From Eutrophocola sp965662685 (lineage in GTDB: Bacteria > Pseudomonadota > Gammaproteobacteria > Pseudomonadales > Pseudohongiellaceae): a stretch of 64,000 bases of DNA. The stretch lies in contig CBFIIQ010000011.1 of NCBI GenBank assembly GCA_965662685.1, positions 1 through 64,000 of the forward strand, given 5' to 3'. The translations under genes and the position numbers were made by a program. The notes below the pieces were generated by a model. The model ran no database searches. It saw nothing but the letters and a program-made list of their open reading frames with translations, and was not told the DNA's origin. Shown here piece after piece: positions 9,094-16,885 of the stretch (its first letter is position 1; each line of letters starts with the position of its first letter).

Positions 9094-9671
9094 TGATTAA
9101 TTTGAAAAAAATCCTGCCAGAAAAGCAGGCGCTAAAGCATAAACACTCAATGACTGGAATTCTTGTCATTGTTTTGGCTGTTGTCATCAGCAGTTGCAGC
9201 AGAACGACACTGGATGATTATCGCGATACCACCCCTGAGCTTGATCTAAGAACTTTTTTCGATGGTAATCTTATGGCTTATGGATTGCTGCAGGACAGAT
9301 CTGGCAAAGTAACGAGGCGCTTTGAAGCCACCATTGAAGCTTCCTGGGATGGTGATCAGGGCACTCTGGTTGAACACTTTATTTATGATGATGGCGAAGA
9401 ACAGGATCGAATCTGGCAATTGACTCATCAGGGTAACGGTCGTTATTCCGGTGTTGCCGGCGATGTCATTGGCACTGCCAATGGTGAAATTGCCGGTGCT
9501 GCATTCAACTGGGTTTACAGCCTTGAGGTTCCCTATGGAGATGGCACGATAGTGGTAAATCTGGATGACTGGCTATTTCTTGTTGATGAAGATCATATTA
9601 TCAACCGTACAGTTCTGAGAAAATTCGGCTTTCGCGTAGGTGAACTTAGCCTGGTTATTGAGAAAGTCTAG
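9093..9671 (+). CDS. DUF3833 lipoprotein
   Basis: A 192 aa protein predicted to be lipidated: a basic N-terminus (residues 1-18), hydrophobic stretch 21-33 and Cys35 in the context ISSCSR. The mature part is a beta-rich DUF3833 domain (TFFDGNLMAYGLLQDRSGK near residues 53-71, DDWLFLVDEDHIINRT near 153-168). An internal Met20 (9150) could also serve as start. It is coupled to the chalcone-isomerase-like gene and is thought to belong to a lipid-modification cluster with it and DUF2878. The function is not established. Confidence 0.8.
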   Translation: MINLKKILPEKQALKHKHSMTGILVIVLAVVISSCSRTTLDDYRDTTPELDLRTFFDGNLMAYGLLQDRSGKVTRRFEATIEASWDGDQGTLVEHFIYDDGEEQDRIWQLTHQGNGRYSGVAGDVIGTANGEIAGAAFNWVYSLEVPYGDGTIVVNLDDWLFLVDEDHIINRTVLRKFGFRVGELSLVIEKV

Positions 9672-9711
9672 AATATCGGTTTTAAATAGCCGGGTGTTGG
9701 GAGAGCGTTGC

Positions 9712-10011
9712 ATGACAGACAGTATTCATCACATTGCCATCCAGGTAGAAAACATAGCTAATGCCGTGGACTGGTATAGCAAGGAGTTTTCCGTCAAGGT
9801 CAGCTATCAGGACGATAGCTGGGCCATGTTGGATTTTGAAAACCTTTCCCTGGCTCTGGTATTGCCCGGACAGCATCCTCCTCATTTTGCAGTGGCCAGT
9901 GCGCACCCGGAAAAGTATGGGACACTGACTACTCATCGTGATGGTACCGAATCAATTTATATCAAGGATCCCTTTGGTAACGCGCTGGAGTTGATCAGGG
10001 ACTCTGCTTGA
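9712..10011 (+). CDS. VOC (glyoxalase/bleomycin resistance) superfamily protein
   Basis: A small 99 aa single-domain vicinal-oxygen-chelate protein. It opens with DSIHHIAIQVENIANAVDWY, the usual first beta-alpha unit with a potential metal His, and closes with YIKDPFGNALELIR, the usual last strand with a metal Glu. The frame is open from 9640, but ATG 9712 has a GGGAG-like site and gives the canonical N-terminus. Substrate unknown. It lies 40 bases after the DUF3833 gene. Confidence 0.75.
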   Translation: MTDSIHHIAIQVENIANAVDWYSKEFSVKVSYQDDSWAMLDFENLSLALVLPGQHPPHFAVASAHPEKYGTLTTHRDGTESIYIKDPFGNALELIRDSA

Positions 10012-10099
10012 GTCCGGCATGTGTCTTCCCTTTTTTTGCCAGTTATGTTTTAAGTTATAGTAATTAAGAGCTTTTTTGTCAGGCATTTTCTCTGTTTCT

Positions 10100-10139
10100 T
10101 TAATTCTTTAATTCTTTAATTCTTTAATTCTTCAATTGT
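10100..10139 (+). repeat. Tandem octamer repeat (TTAATTCT)
   Basis: Four perfect head-to-tail copies of TTAATTCT at 10100-10131 plus a degenerate fifth (TCAATTGT) at 10132-10139. It lies in the 566-base non-coding stretch between the VOC gene and the FimX-like gene, about 440 bases before the latter. Confidence 0.85.
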
Positions 10140-10153
10140 TCTTTGCAATCCAT

Positions 10154-10181
10154 GGCCAACATGCTTATTTGTTGGTCGTTT
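10154..10181 (+). terminator. Putative rho-independent terminator after the VOC gene
   Basis: GGCCAACA (10154-10161) can pair with TGTTGGTC (10170-10177), with an eight-base loop, and is followed by GTTTTC. It lies 143 bases after the VOC stop. The T-run is short, so this is a candidate only. Confidence 0.45.
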
Positions 10182-10577
10182 TCAATTTTCCTCCGTCAAC
10201 ATTATTTTTCCTGAATAATTTCAAACTGATTCCTCTATCCCATCAAAATCATGTGAATTTGGAATCATGGCAGGGATGCTATTGATTCCACCCAGTTCTC
10301 ATTCCTGCTTACTTATTTTCCAAATATTCAATCTATTTCACAGTTTGCTTATTTTTTCGATGTGTATTTTTCGAAGTAGGGTTATATACCACTTTAATGT
10401 TGGCGCACATGTTCGCAAGTGATAGCCAGTATTGTGCAGGGTGGCTATGTGGATCGGGAAATAGTAACCGTTCACAGGAGCTGAAAACTGCATAACGGAT
10501 AACCAAGTATAGCCAAAATAAACCGTGTTTCGGTGTGTTACGGATTGAGAAAGCAAACGTAACCGGAATGAAAGCTG
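10182..10577 (+). promoter_or_regulatory. Long upstream region of the pil-chp operon
   Basis: About 400 bases with no supportable gene before the FimX-like ATG. The region is AT-rich up to about 10370 and then more balanced. GGAA at 10564-10567 is the only ribosome site near the start. A minus-strand open frame crosses it and the FimX-like gene but looks like a shadow. I looked for a c-di-GMP riboswitch core and did not find one. The operon promoter is assumed to lie here but could not be pinned to one place. Confidence 0.4.
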
Positions 10578-11552
10578 ATGAAAAACGTAAAATATCCTGA
10601 AAATAGTAAGGACCATCAAGACGCGGCTGCGTATGCGGCTGTGCGTGTATTGCTTGTTGATACGGCGGAAAATGAGGGTGTTGATTTTCTGCAGGACCTG
10701 AAGCAGCGGGAAATGAAGTTTATCTCTCAACGCATTTCCGATACTGCAGAGATGGTTGAGGCTCTGCAAAGCGAAAGCTGGGATATCCTGCTGGTCAACG
10801 AACTGGTCGGTGAGCGCAAGCATGAAGAAATGCTGGCTTATCTTCAACAAAGCAACAGTGATACCGGCTATGTGCTGTTGAGTAATACCGAAATCACTAC
10901 CGATTTTCTAACCAGCGCCTACAAGCAGGGAATCTCTGATGTAGTGACTCGTAGTCAACTGGATTACTCACTTGAAGTTTTCTCCCGTGCCGCGGAAAGA
11001 AGTCGGCGCAACCTCCAGTTAAGCCAACTAAACCAGGAAAAATTTGAACTGGCCACACATCGTGATCAATTGATGTCTGGTACAGAAGAAGCCCTTGCGT
11101 ATCTGCAGGATGGCATTCATGTATTTGGCAATGCTGCCTATCTGGAATTACTCGGTTATACCAATATGGATGACCTTACGGTTCTACCTTTTATTGATGT
11201 GGTATCTACGGAACTACGGGACAAGGTAAAACAGTCTTTACTCGATTTTCAGCACAAGGTAAGACTGAAACCCGAGATCCAGGCACTGGAAATTGCAGAA
11301 ATGTTTGTTACTGCGACCGGTGTAAAGGAAGGAATTCTTCAGGTGCATGCATCCTTTAAACCGATCATTTATGACGGTGAAGATTGTCTCCAGGTAATCC
11401 TGAAGGACAGTTCCTCCGAAACTGAGAGAGAGACACCAGCTGCTATGGAAGGTCTGGGTTATCCGCTATTTATTTCTCATCTGGATAACTTTGTAGCTGA
11501 GGCAAATGCCACTAAACAGGTCGTCGGGCATGTGGTTCATGTGCGTGCTTAA
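10578..11552 (+). CDS. FimX-like protein, N-terminal half (REC-like, PAS-like, start of GGDEF-like); frameshifted
   Basis: First 324 codons of what looks like one FimX-type gene (10578-13053). Residues 22-140 form a receiver-like domain whose phospho-acceptor position is Asn (ILLVNELV), so it is probably not phosphorylated. A PAS-like segment follows (about 170-280), then the beginning of a GGDEF-like domain before a TAA at 11550-11552. The sequence continues as homologous protein in the next frame: skipping a single C at 11544 gives HVVLNGLEHYL without interruption. FimX of Pseudomonas and Xanthomonas controls type IV pilus assembly. The position at the head of a Pil-Chp operon supports that role. 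The break may be a real mutation or a sequencing error. Confidence 0.75.
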   Translation: MKNVKYPENSKDHQDAAAYAAVRVLLVDTAENEGVDFLQDLKQREMKFISQRISDTAEMVEALQSESWDILLVNELVGERKHEEMLAYLQQSNSDTGYVLLSNTEITTDFLTSAYKQGISDVVTRSQLDYSLEVFSRAAERSRRNLQLSQLNQEKFELATHRDQLMSGTEEALAYLQDGIHVFGNAAYLELLGYTNMDDLTVLPFIDVVSTELRDKVKQSLLDFQHKVRLKPEIQALEIAEMFVTATGVKEGILQVHASFKPIIYDGEDCLQVILKDSSSETERETPAAMEGLGYPLFISHLDNFVAEANATKQVVGHVVHVRA

Positions 11553-13053
11553 TGGTCTCGAACATTATTTGGCTGATAAAGGCTTCGGCAGCCTTAATGG
11601 CAAATTGAAGGCTTTGGCCAGCGAGCTGAAATCCAGTCTGCAAAATAATGATTTCATGATTCGCTTCACTGAAAACAGTTTTCTGGTATTGCTGGATAAT
11701 AATCATGAGGGAAACGCGGTCACTACTGAAGAAAATGAAGACGCCAATCACCCTGCATTAACCCTGTATCCTGAGTTGCTAAATCAATTTGAGAGAGCGC
11801 TAAACAAGGAGATAGGAAAGGATGTCGCCAATAAAGTAATCACCTTTACCCATGAAGTGATACCGGTTGATTCGGACTCTGAATCTGCAGAAAACCTGAT
11901 CAGATCATTTCTGATGAGCGCTGACGATACAGCATCATGTAAAACTACAGAAACTCTCGATTCCAATGTTGTTCCATTTACCAAAAAGCCTGATGAGGAA
12001 TTTCAAGAAGAGGATCCTGTTTCCAGGCCTGGAAAGGATGAGCTTGAAGGGGATAGCAAGAAACCGGTAACGGAGAAAGTAAAATTACTTAATAAACAAA
12101 CCAGGCAGCAATCCAGTACCCGGCCTGTCAGTAAATCTAGAAGTAAGTCTGCCAGTAAAAATCAGCCACCAAAAAAAGTAATCAAATCAGGTAAAAGTGC
12201 CAACATGGACACTGGGCTGACAACTATTCCTGTAGTTGAAATTCCAGATCAGCTTGAAGACAAAAATGTGGAGCCCTTGGCCACCCTAAGGCAAGTGAGT
12301 ACTGGTGAGCTGGAGCTTGCCTTGAAGAACAAGCAGCTGAAAATATTTTATGAACCTTTACTGTCAGTCACAGAAATTGAAACAGAACTCTACGATTTGG
12401 GGGTGTATTTGCAGGATGGGTCAACCCGGATAGATCGTGACACGGTGGAAAAAGCTCTTGGAAAAAGTCAGCTGGCAGCAAAACTTGATCTATGGGCTAT
12501 TGAAAATGCGTTGCAGATAATTGGAGATTTTTATAACCAGGGGTTGGAGTATCGCGCCTTGCTTACTGTTTCAGCCAGTACTTTATTGGATCACCACTTT
12601 GAAGAAAATATAAATAAGGTGTTGGGGGCGTACTCCTTGCCCCGGGAAATATTGATTATTGACTTTCATCTGGGAGATTTACTGGAAGACTTCTCTGCAG
12701 GATGTCAGCAGCTAAACAAACTAAAAAATTCTGGAATCAGTCTTTGTATTTCAGGGGTAAGCGATACAAGCAAGATAAAAGCCGTTATGGCTGAGACTGA
12801 TATCAACCTGGTAAGGCTGGATAACTCAATTATTGCCAATGCCGTTGAAGATGGGGATGCGTTCAATTTTCTCCAGGACTTGATTGAATACTTTCATAGC
12901 GCAAAAGCCCGCGTTATTGCCGGCAATATCAATACCAGTGATTTACTTTCCATCTGTTGCAAAGCGCGCATTGACCTGGTGAAGGGAGATTATATTCAGA
13001 AAGAACCCTTACCGTTAACTGCCGATTCCCTTTCTCAAGCAATGACAATATAA
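11506..13053 (+). CDS. FimX-like protein, C-terminal half (degenerate GGDEF and EAL domains); frameshifted
   Basis: Continuation of the FimX-like gene in the +1 frame. The GGDEF signature region reads RFTENSFLVLL, so the catalytic residues are gone. A Lys/Ser/Glu-rich linker of roughly 100 residues follows, then an EAL-like domain (from about 12290). There the EAL tripeptide region reads ELYDLGVYL and the later catalytic motifs read CISGVSDTS and VIAGNIN, but the end motif GDYIQKEPLP is kept. By analogy with FimX this half would bind c-di-GMP rather than degrade it; that is inference. The ATG at 11506 has no ribosome site and encodes no conserved residues before about 11545, so an independent gene start there is unlikely. 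The PilG gene follows within 25 bases. Confidence 0.75.
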   Translation: MPLNRSSGMWFMCVLNGLEHYLADKGFGSLNGKLKALASELKSSLQNNDFMIRFTENSFLVLLDNNHEGNAVTTEENEDANHPALTLYPELLNQFERALNKEIGKDVANKVITFTHEVIPVDSDSESAENLIRSFLMSADDTASCKTTETLDSNVVPFTKKPDEEFQEEDPVSRPGKDELEGDSKKPVTEKVKLLNKQTRQQSSTRPVSKSRSKSASKNQPPKKVIKSGKSANMDTGLTTIPVVEIPDQLEDKNVEPLATLRQVSTGELELALKNKQLKIFYEPLLSVTEIETELYDLGVYLQDGSTRIDRDTVEKALGKSQLAAKLDLWAIENALQIIGDFYNQGLEYRALLTVSASTLLDHHFEENINKVLGAYSLPREILIIDFHLGDLLEDFSAGCQQLNKLKNSGISLCISGVSDTSKIKAVMAETDINLVRLDNSIIANAVEDGDAFNFLQDLIEYFHSAKARVIAGNINTSDLLSICCKARIDLVKGDYIQKEPLPLTADSLSQAMTI

Positions 13054-13075
13054 CCAGTATTCAGGAGTGATAGAC

Positions 13076-13495
13076 ATGGCCGCTAATCTCGAAAATATCA
13101 AAGTCATGGTTGTAGATGACAGTAAAACTATTCGTAGTACGGCGCAAAGTCTGTTGAAAGAAACAGGATGCCAGGTAGTGACTGCCCATGACGGTTTTGA
13201 TGCTCTTTCCGTGCTGGTAAAGGAAAGTCCTGATGTAATGTTCATCGATGTAATGATGCCGCGACTGGACGGTTATGAAACCTGTTCAATGATTCGCAGC
13301 AATGAACAATACAAAACGCTACCCATAATTATGCTTTCCAGTAAATCCAGTTTTTGTGATAAGGCGAAAGGCGATGTGGTTGGCGCTAATGCTTATTTGA
13401 CGAAACCCTTTGCCCGAGAAGAGTTGATTGATGCTATCAGTAAAGTTGTGAAGGTTGCCAAGATTGAACCGGAATTGGAAAGCTCGGAAATTTAA
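13076..13495 (+). CDS. pilG: Twitching motility response regulator PilG
   Basis: Stand-alone CheY-like receiver of 139 aa. Visible features are the acidic pocket VVDDSKT (residues 12-18), phospho-acceptor Asp58 in FIDVMMP and the conserved Lys in YLTKPF. In P. aeruginosa PilG is phosphorylated by ChpA and promotes pilus extension through PilB and FimX. An AGGAG eight bases before ATG 13076 fixes the start; the GTG at 13067 overlaps that site. Third position in Pil-Chp order: FimX-like, pilG, pilH, pilI, pilJ, chpA. Confidence 0.9.
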   Translation: MAANLENIKVMVVDDSKTIRSTAQSLLKETGCQVVTAHDGFDALSVLVKESPDVMFIDVMMPRLDGYETCSMIRSNEQYKTLPIIMLSSKSSFCDKAKGDVVGANAYLTKPFAREELIDAISKVVKVAKIEPELESSEI

Positions 13496-13537
13496 GCGAT
13501 ACAAATTATTCAGACGCCATATTTAACAGGATTGATT

Positions 13538-13945
13538 ATGCAAGAGTTAAAAATTCTGGTGATAGATGATCGCGCTGCGGATATTGAGCATGCGGCATCA
13601 ATTTTACGACAACAGGGTCATACCATTCTTTCTGCTTTTGATGGCAGTGAAGGCCTTGAATTGGCTGAGTCAACTTTGCCGGATCTTATACTGATGGATC
13701 TGGTAATGCCGGAACTTAATGGTTTCCAGGCTACCAGGGAACTTGGCAGGAATGACGCTACGAAACATATTCCTGTCATCATTATCAGTTGCAAGGATGA
13801 AGAATCAGACAAGGTATGGGCAATGAGGCAGGGCGCACGGGCCTATTTGCCTAAAGGTTTTAATGACGAGGCCCTGCTTGGCGCAATCACTATGGTGATG
13901 GATGAAGATCGGGCAGGGTATTTACCGCAACAGGCTGCAGAATAA
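13538..13945 (+). CDS. pilH: Twitching motility response regulator PilH
   Basis: Second stand-alone receiver, 135 aa. Acidic pair IDD at residues 9-11, phospho-acceptor Asp54 in LMDLVMPEL and conserved Lys in YLPKGFN. In P. aeruginosa PilH acts against PilG and favours retraction. ATG 13538 follows an ACAGGA site by seven bases; a TTG six bases earlier is a weaker option. The stop TAA shares its last base with the pilI ATG (TAATG). Confidence 0.88.
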   Translation: MQELKILVIDDRAADIEHAASILRQQGHTILSAFDGSEGLELAESTLPDLILMDLVMPELNGFQATRELGRNDATKHIPVIIISCKDEESDKVWAMRQGARAYLPKGFNDEALLGAITMVMDEDRAGYLPQQAAE

Positions 13946-14532
13946 TGTTAAGCCATAGCAACAGATTCAAGTCACCCTTACAGCATCTACGACTATTGGA
14001 AGAACGGGTCAGACGTACCGGGGCAAGTCTGCCTCAAGATGCAAGTCAACTTAAGCGTTTTCACGGTATTAAATGCCTGATCAACAAGGTTTCATGTGTT
14101 GTCGACATTTCAACGGTCGCAGAAGTAATTAAAGTCAGGTACGTAACGCCAATTCCCGGAGCTGTAGCATGGATTGAGGGGGTAATGAATTTTCGTGGTG
14201 CTCTGGTGCCAGTTTACAACCTCCAGCAATTCCTCATTCAGGCAGAAGCTTCAGTTAGCAAGTTTGCGGCTGCAGAGGGTCCTTTGCTTGTTTGTAAAGT
14301 AGACAAACAGTTAATTGCACTAAGAGTCAGTAAGGTTTCAGGTATGCAGAAATTTGATTTTGATGAATTTACGCCTGTAGCCCAACAGAACAGTAATCCA
14401 CAGCAAATTGAATTCTATATTGATGCAAGCATCGCCAGTAATGGTAGTTGTTACCAGCGATTTGATGTCACCAGACTAATAGATGTACTGAATAGTTATG
14501 ACCCTTGTAGGCAACCGGCCGCACTGGCGTAA
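13945..14532 (+). CDS. pilI: CheW-like coupling protein PilI
   Basis: A 195 aa adaptor that couples the PilJ receptor to the ChpA kinase. A 40-residue N-terminal extension is followed by a CheW domain with the typical VAEVIKVRYVTPIPGAVAW (residues 58-76) and VMNFRGALVPVYNL (80-93). Translationally coupled to pilH by a one-base overlap. The gene order and extension match PilI rather than flagellar CheW. Confidence 0.9.
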   Translation: MLSHSNRFKSPLQHLRLLEERVRRTGASLPQDASQLKRFHGIKCLINKVSCVVDISTVAEVIKVRYVTPIPGAVAWIEGVMNFRGALVPVYNLQQFLIQAEASVSKFAAAEGPLLVCKVDKQLIALRVSKVSGMQKFDFDEFTPVAQQNSNPQQIEFYIDASIASNGSCYQRFDVTRLIDVLNSYDPCRQPAALA

Positions 14533-14564
14533 ATATTTTTACCATCCATAAACAGGAGCAGGTA

Positions 14565-16847
14565 ATGGAAAATTCCAGTTTATTAATAAAGAAAAGACGT
14601 CAGCCAAAAACGAAAGCTTTCATGGCTTTCTTTCTGGTTATTTTGCTATTGATTGTCATTAACCAGATGTTTATCAATCTTTCATCCAGGCAAGTGCAGT
14701 CCTGGAATCAACAAGTGACATCGCTAAGCCTGTTGTCCCAGGAAATTGGTAAAGATGCGCAGGCATTGGCTCAAGGCGATAGTACAATTTTTCCTGATCT
14801 TTACGATGACAGAATAAATTTCGCCTCAACTCTTGAACAGATTAATAAGGGGACGAGTGCTGACAGAACGATTTCGGGTTTTATCAGTAATGCATTGTTA
14901 GGTGACAGGCAATCACTTGTAGAGCCAATCATTACACGCAATTTTTCAGAATTTCCAGATATCTGGTTGAATACAGAGCAGGATATTGATCTTGTATTGG
15001 AAAACCAGAGGTTAATAAATGAAGTCAATACTCAGGCTGCTGTCATTCTGAATATCATGCCTGTTATACAGCGTGAATATGAGATGGTTACAGAAAGGAT
15101 TGCTGCTCTCAATGTCTCTTCGGTGACTGTTGCCGTAGCCCAACGTCAATCATGGCTGGCAGAACGCATTGCATTTAATCTAGGGCGCATCATTGCCGGA
15201 CAGGCGTCGGCAGATCAGTCTGCTCAGTTGTTGAGTGATATCAATCTGTTTGCTGACACCCACACTGCCTTTCAGACAGGTGACTCGCGTCTGGGGATTA
15301 CTCAAATTAACGATGCTCAGGCTCTGGATGGCCTGATCAATGTGTCAGTGTTATTTGCCTCCATTGATGAGACTGCCAGTATCATCCATAACGTAATTCC
15401 AGAAATTAATATCTATAGCGGGGCATTGGCGAATATTGTCAGCAATAGCGAACTATTACTCGGTCAGATTAAAGGCATTGGAGAATTATTAAGTAATCAG
15501 AATAGTCATCCTGTCGCCAGTCCCATCGTTGGCTATGTGCTGTTATTTCTCCTTTTACTGACTATTCTCGGCTATGGTCGCCAGGTTATCAGACAGTCCC
15601 GCGAAGCAGAGCAGATCAGTGCAGAAAAGAACTCAAAAAATAATGATGCTGTAGTGAAGCTGTTGAGTGAGATATCCAGTCTTGGTGAAGGTGACCTTAC
15701 GGTTAAGGCAACTGTAGGCAAGGATTTCACTGGTGCTATTGCAGATTCCATAAATTACGCTATTGAGCAATTACGTGAACTGGTTTCAGCTATTACCAGC
15801 GTTACCATGGAAGTTACCAGCTCAACCGAAGACTCCATGCAAACAGTGGAGTCATTATCGGCAGCAACCCAGCAACAAACCAAAAGTATCTATTCTGTGC
15901 ATGAATCCATGCGGGAAATAGGCAACGGTATTAATCAAGTGAATGAAAACGCACAAAAAACACTTGAAGTCGCAAAAAATTCCGTGCAAACGGCTGTTGG
16001 TGGCGCAGCTGTTGTGAAAGATACCATCAAGGGAATGGATAATATCAGAGAGCAGATTCAGGGCACTTCAAGGCGCATAAAGCGACTGGGTGAAAGCTCG
16101 CAGGAAATTGGTGGTTTTGTGTCGTTGATTAACGATATTGCAGAACATACCAATACCTTGTCATTAAATGCAGCGATCCAGGCAGCATCAGCGGGAGAAG
16201 CAGGCAAGGGATTTGCTGTCGTTGCCGATGAGGTACATGCGCTGGCGGAACGTTCTTCCGATGCCACACGTCAGATTGAAAGTCTGGTTAAAGTCATTCA
16301 GGGCGATATCAAGGAAGCGGTACAGTCAATGGAGGATACAACCGCTGAAGTCGTGTCAGGTACCAGACATGCGCAAAGTGCAGGCAAAGCGCTGGATGAT
16401 ATTCAGCGTGTGTCAAAAGAATTACAGGAACTGATCTACAGTATAAATGAAGCTTCCAGTAACCAAAGTAAGGCAGCTTCTGAAATTACCCAATCCATGG
16501 CTGTAATCCAGCAAATGACTGCCAATACCACCAGTGGTATGGAAGCTACCTCAAAATTTATGTCCAGCCTTGGAGGATTGTCAGCACGACTGGAGGATGC
16601 CGTATCGGGATTTAGCCTGGACAGAAGGAAAAATCCACGAGGTAAGGATAACTGGTCTGGCCTGGCTCATAAAAAAGTAACGCATGCNNNNNNNNNNNNN
16701 NNNNNNNNNNNNNNNNNNNNNNNNNNNNNNNNNNNNNNGGATGAAGCGCATGCTGAAAATATAGGTACAGATGACTTTGTCGGAAATAAAAACAGCGCTT
16801 ACAGGGATGGCGCAGATTTACCTAAGAAAACTGCCGTAAACGCTTGA
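14565..16847 (+). CDS. pilJ: Type IV pilus methyl-accepting chemotaxis protein PilJ
   Basis: Inner-membrane sensor of pilus tension or surface contact. It has TM1 at about residues 18-38, a periplasmic PilJ-type helical domain to about 312, TM2 at about 316-336, a short HAMP-like linker and the cytoplasmic signalling helix bundle. The highly conserved hairpin tip is present (EHTNTLSLNAAIQAASAGEA and downstream FAVVADEVHALAERS). About 55 residues beyond the signalling domain form a polar tail, of which 17-18 codons are hidden by 51 Ns (16688-16738); the frame resumes intact. AGGAGCAGG precedes the ATG. No PilK methyltransferase or ChpB methylesterase gene lies in this operon. Confidence 0.9.
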   Translation: MENSSLLIKKRRQPKTKAFMAFFLVILLLIVINQMFINLSSRQVQSWNQQVTSLSLLSQEIGKDAQALAQGDSTIFPDLYDDRINFASTLEQINKGTSADRTISGFISNALLGDRQSLVEPIITRNFSEFPDIWLNTEQDIDLVLENQRLINEVNTQAAVILNIMPVIQREYEMVTERIAALNVSSVTVAVAQRQSWLAERIAFNLGRIIAGQASADQSAQLLSDINLFADTHTAFQTGDSRLGITQINDAQALDGLINVSVLFASIDETASIIHNVIPEINIYSGALANIVSNSELLLGQIKGIGELLSNQNSHPVASPIVGYVLLFLLLLTILGYGRQVIRQSREAEQISAEKNSKNNDAVVKLLSEISSLGEGDLTVKATVGKDFTGAIADSINYAIEQLRELVSAITSVTMEVTSSTEDSMQTVESLSAATQQQTKSIYSVHESMREIGNGINQVNENAQKTLEVAKNSVQTAVGGAAVVKDTIKGMDNIREQIQGTSRRIKRLGESSQEIGGFVSLINDIAEHTNTLSLNAAIQAASAGEAGKGFAVVADEVHALAERSSDATRQIESLVKVIQGDIKEAVQSMEDTTAEVVSGTRHAQSAGKALDDIQRVSKELQELIYSINEASSNQSKAASEITQSMAVIQQMTANTTSGMEATSKFMSSLGGLSARLEDAVSGFSLDRRKNPRGKDNWSGLAHKKVTHXXXXXXXXXXXXXXXXXXDEAHAENIGTDDFVGNKNSAYRDGADLPKKTAVNA
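16688..16738. other. Run of 51 Ns inside pilJ
   Basis: Unknown bases. The pilJ frame is the same on both sides, so the length is probably true. Confidence 0.99.
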
Positions 16848-16885
16848 AGTGATTATCCAGGGATTGAACCCAACAGGTATATGTA

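Noticed and set aside
10100..10139. CRISPR-like array
   Set aside because: Units are eight bases, directly adjacent, with no spacers; a simple tandem repeat.
10140..10577. Possible c-di-GMP (GEMM) or other riboswitch before the FimX-like gene
   Set aside because: The conserved GEMM core is not present and no other riboswitch consensus was recognised.
10338..10850. Minus-strand 170-codon open frame
   Set aside because: It overlaps the FimX-like coding start, has no recognisable domain and no ribosome site; looks like an antisense shadow.
11506..13053. The FimX C-terminal half as an independent gene
   Set aside because: No ribosome site before 11506, first residues not conserved, and homology continues directly from the preceding frame.
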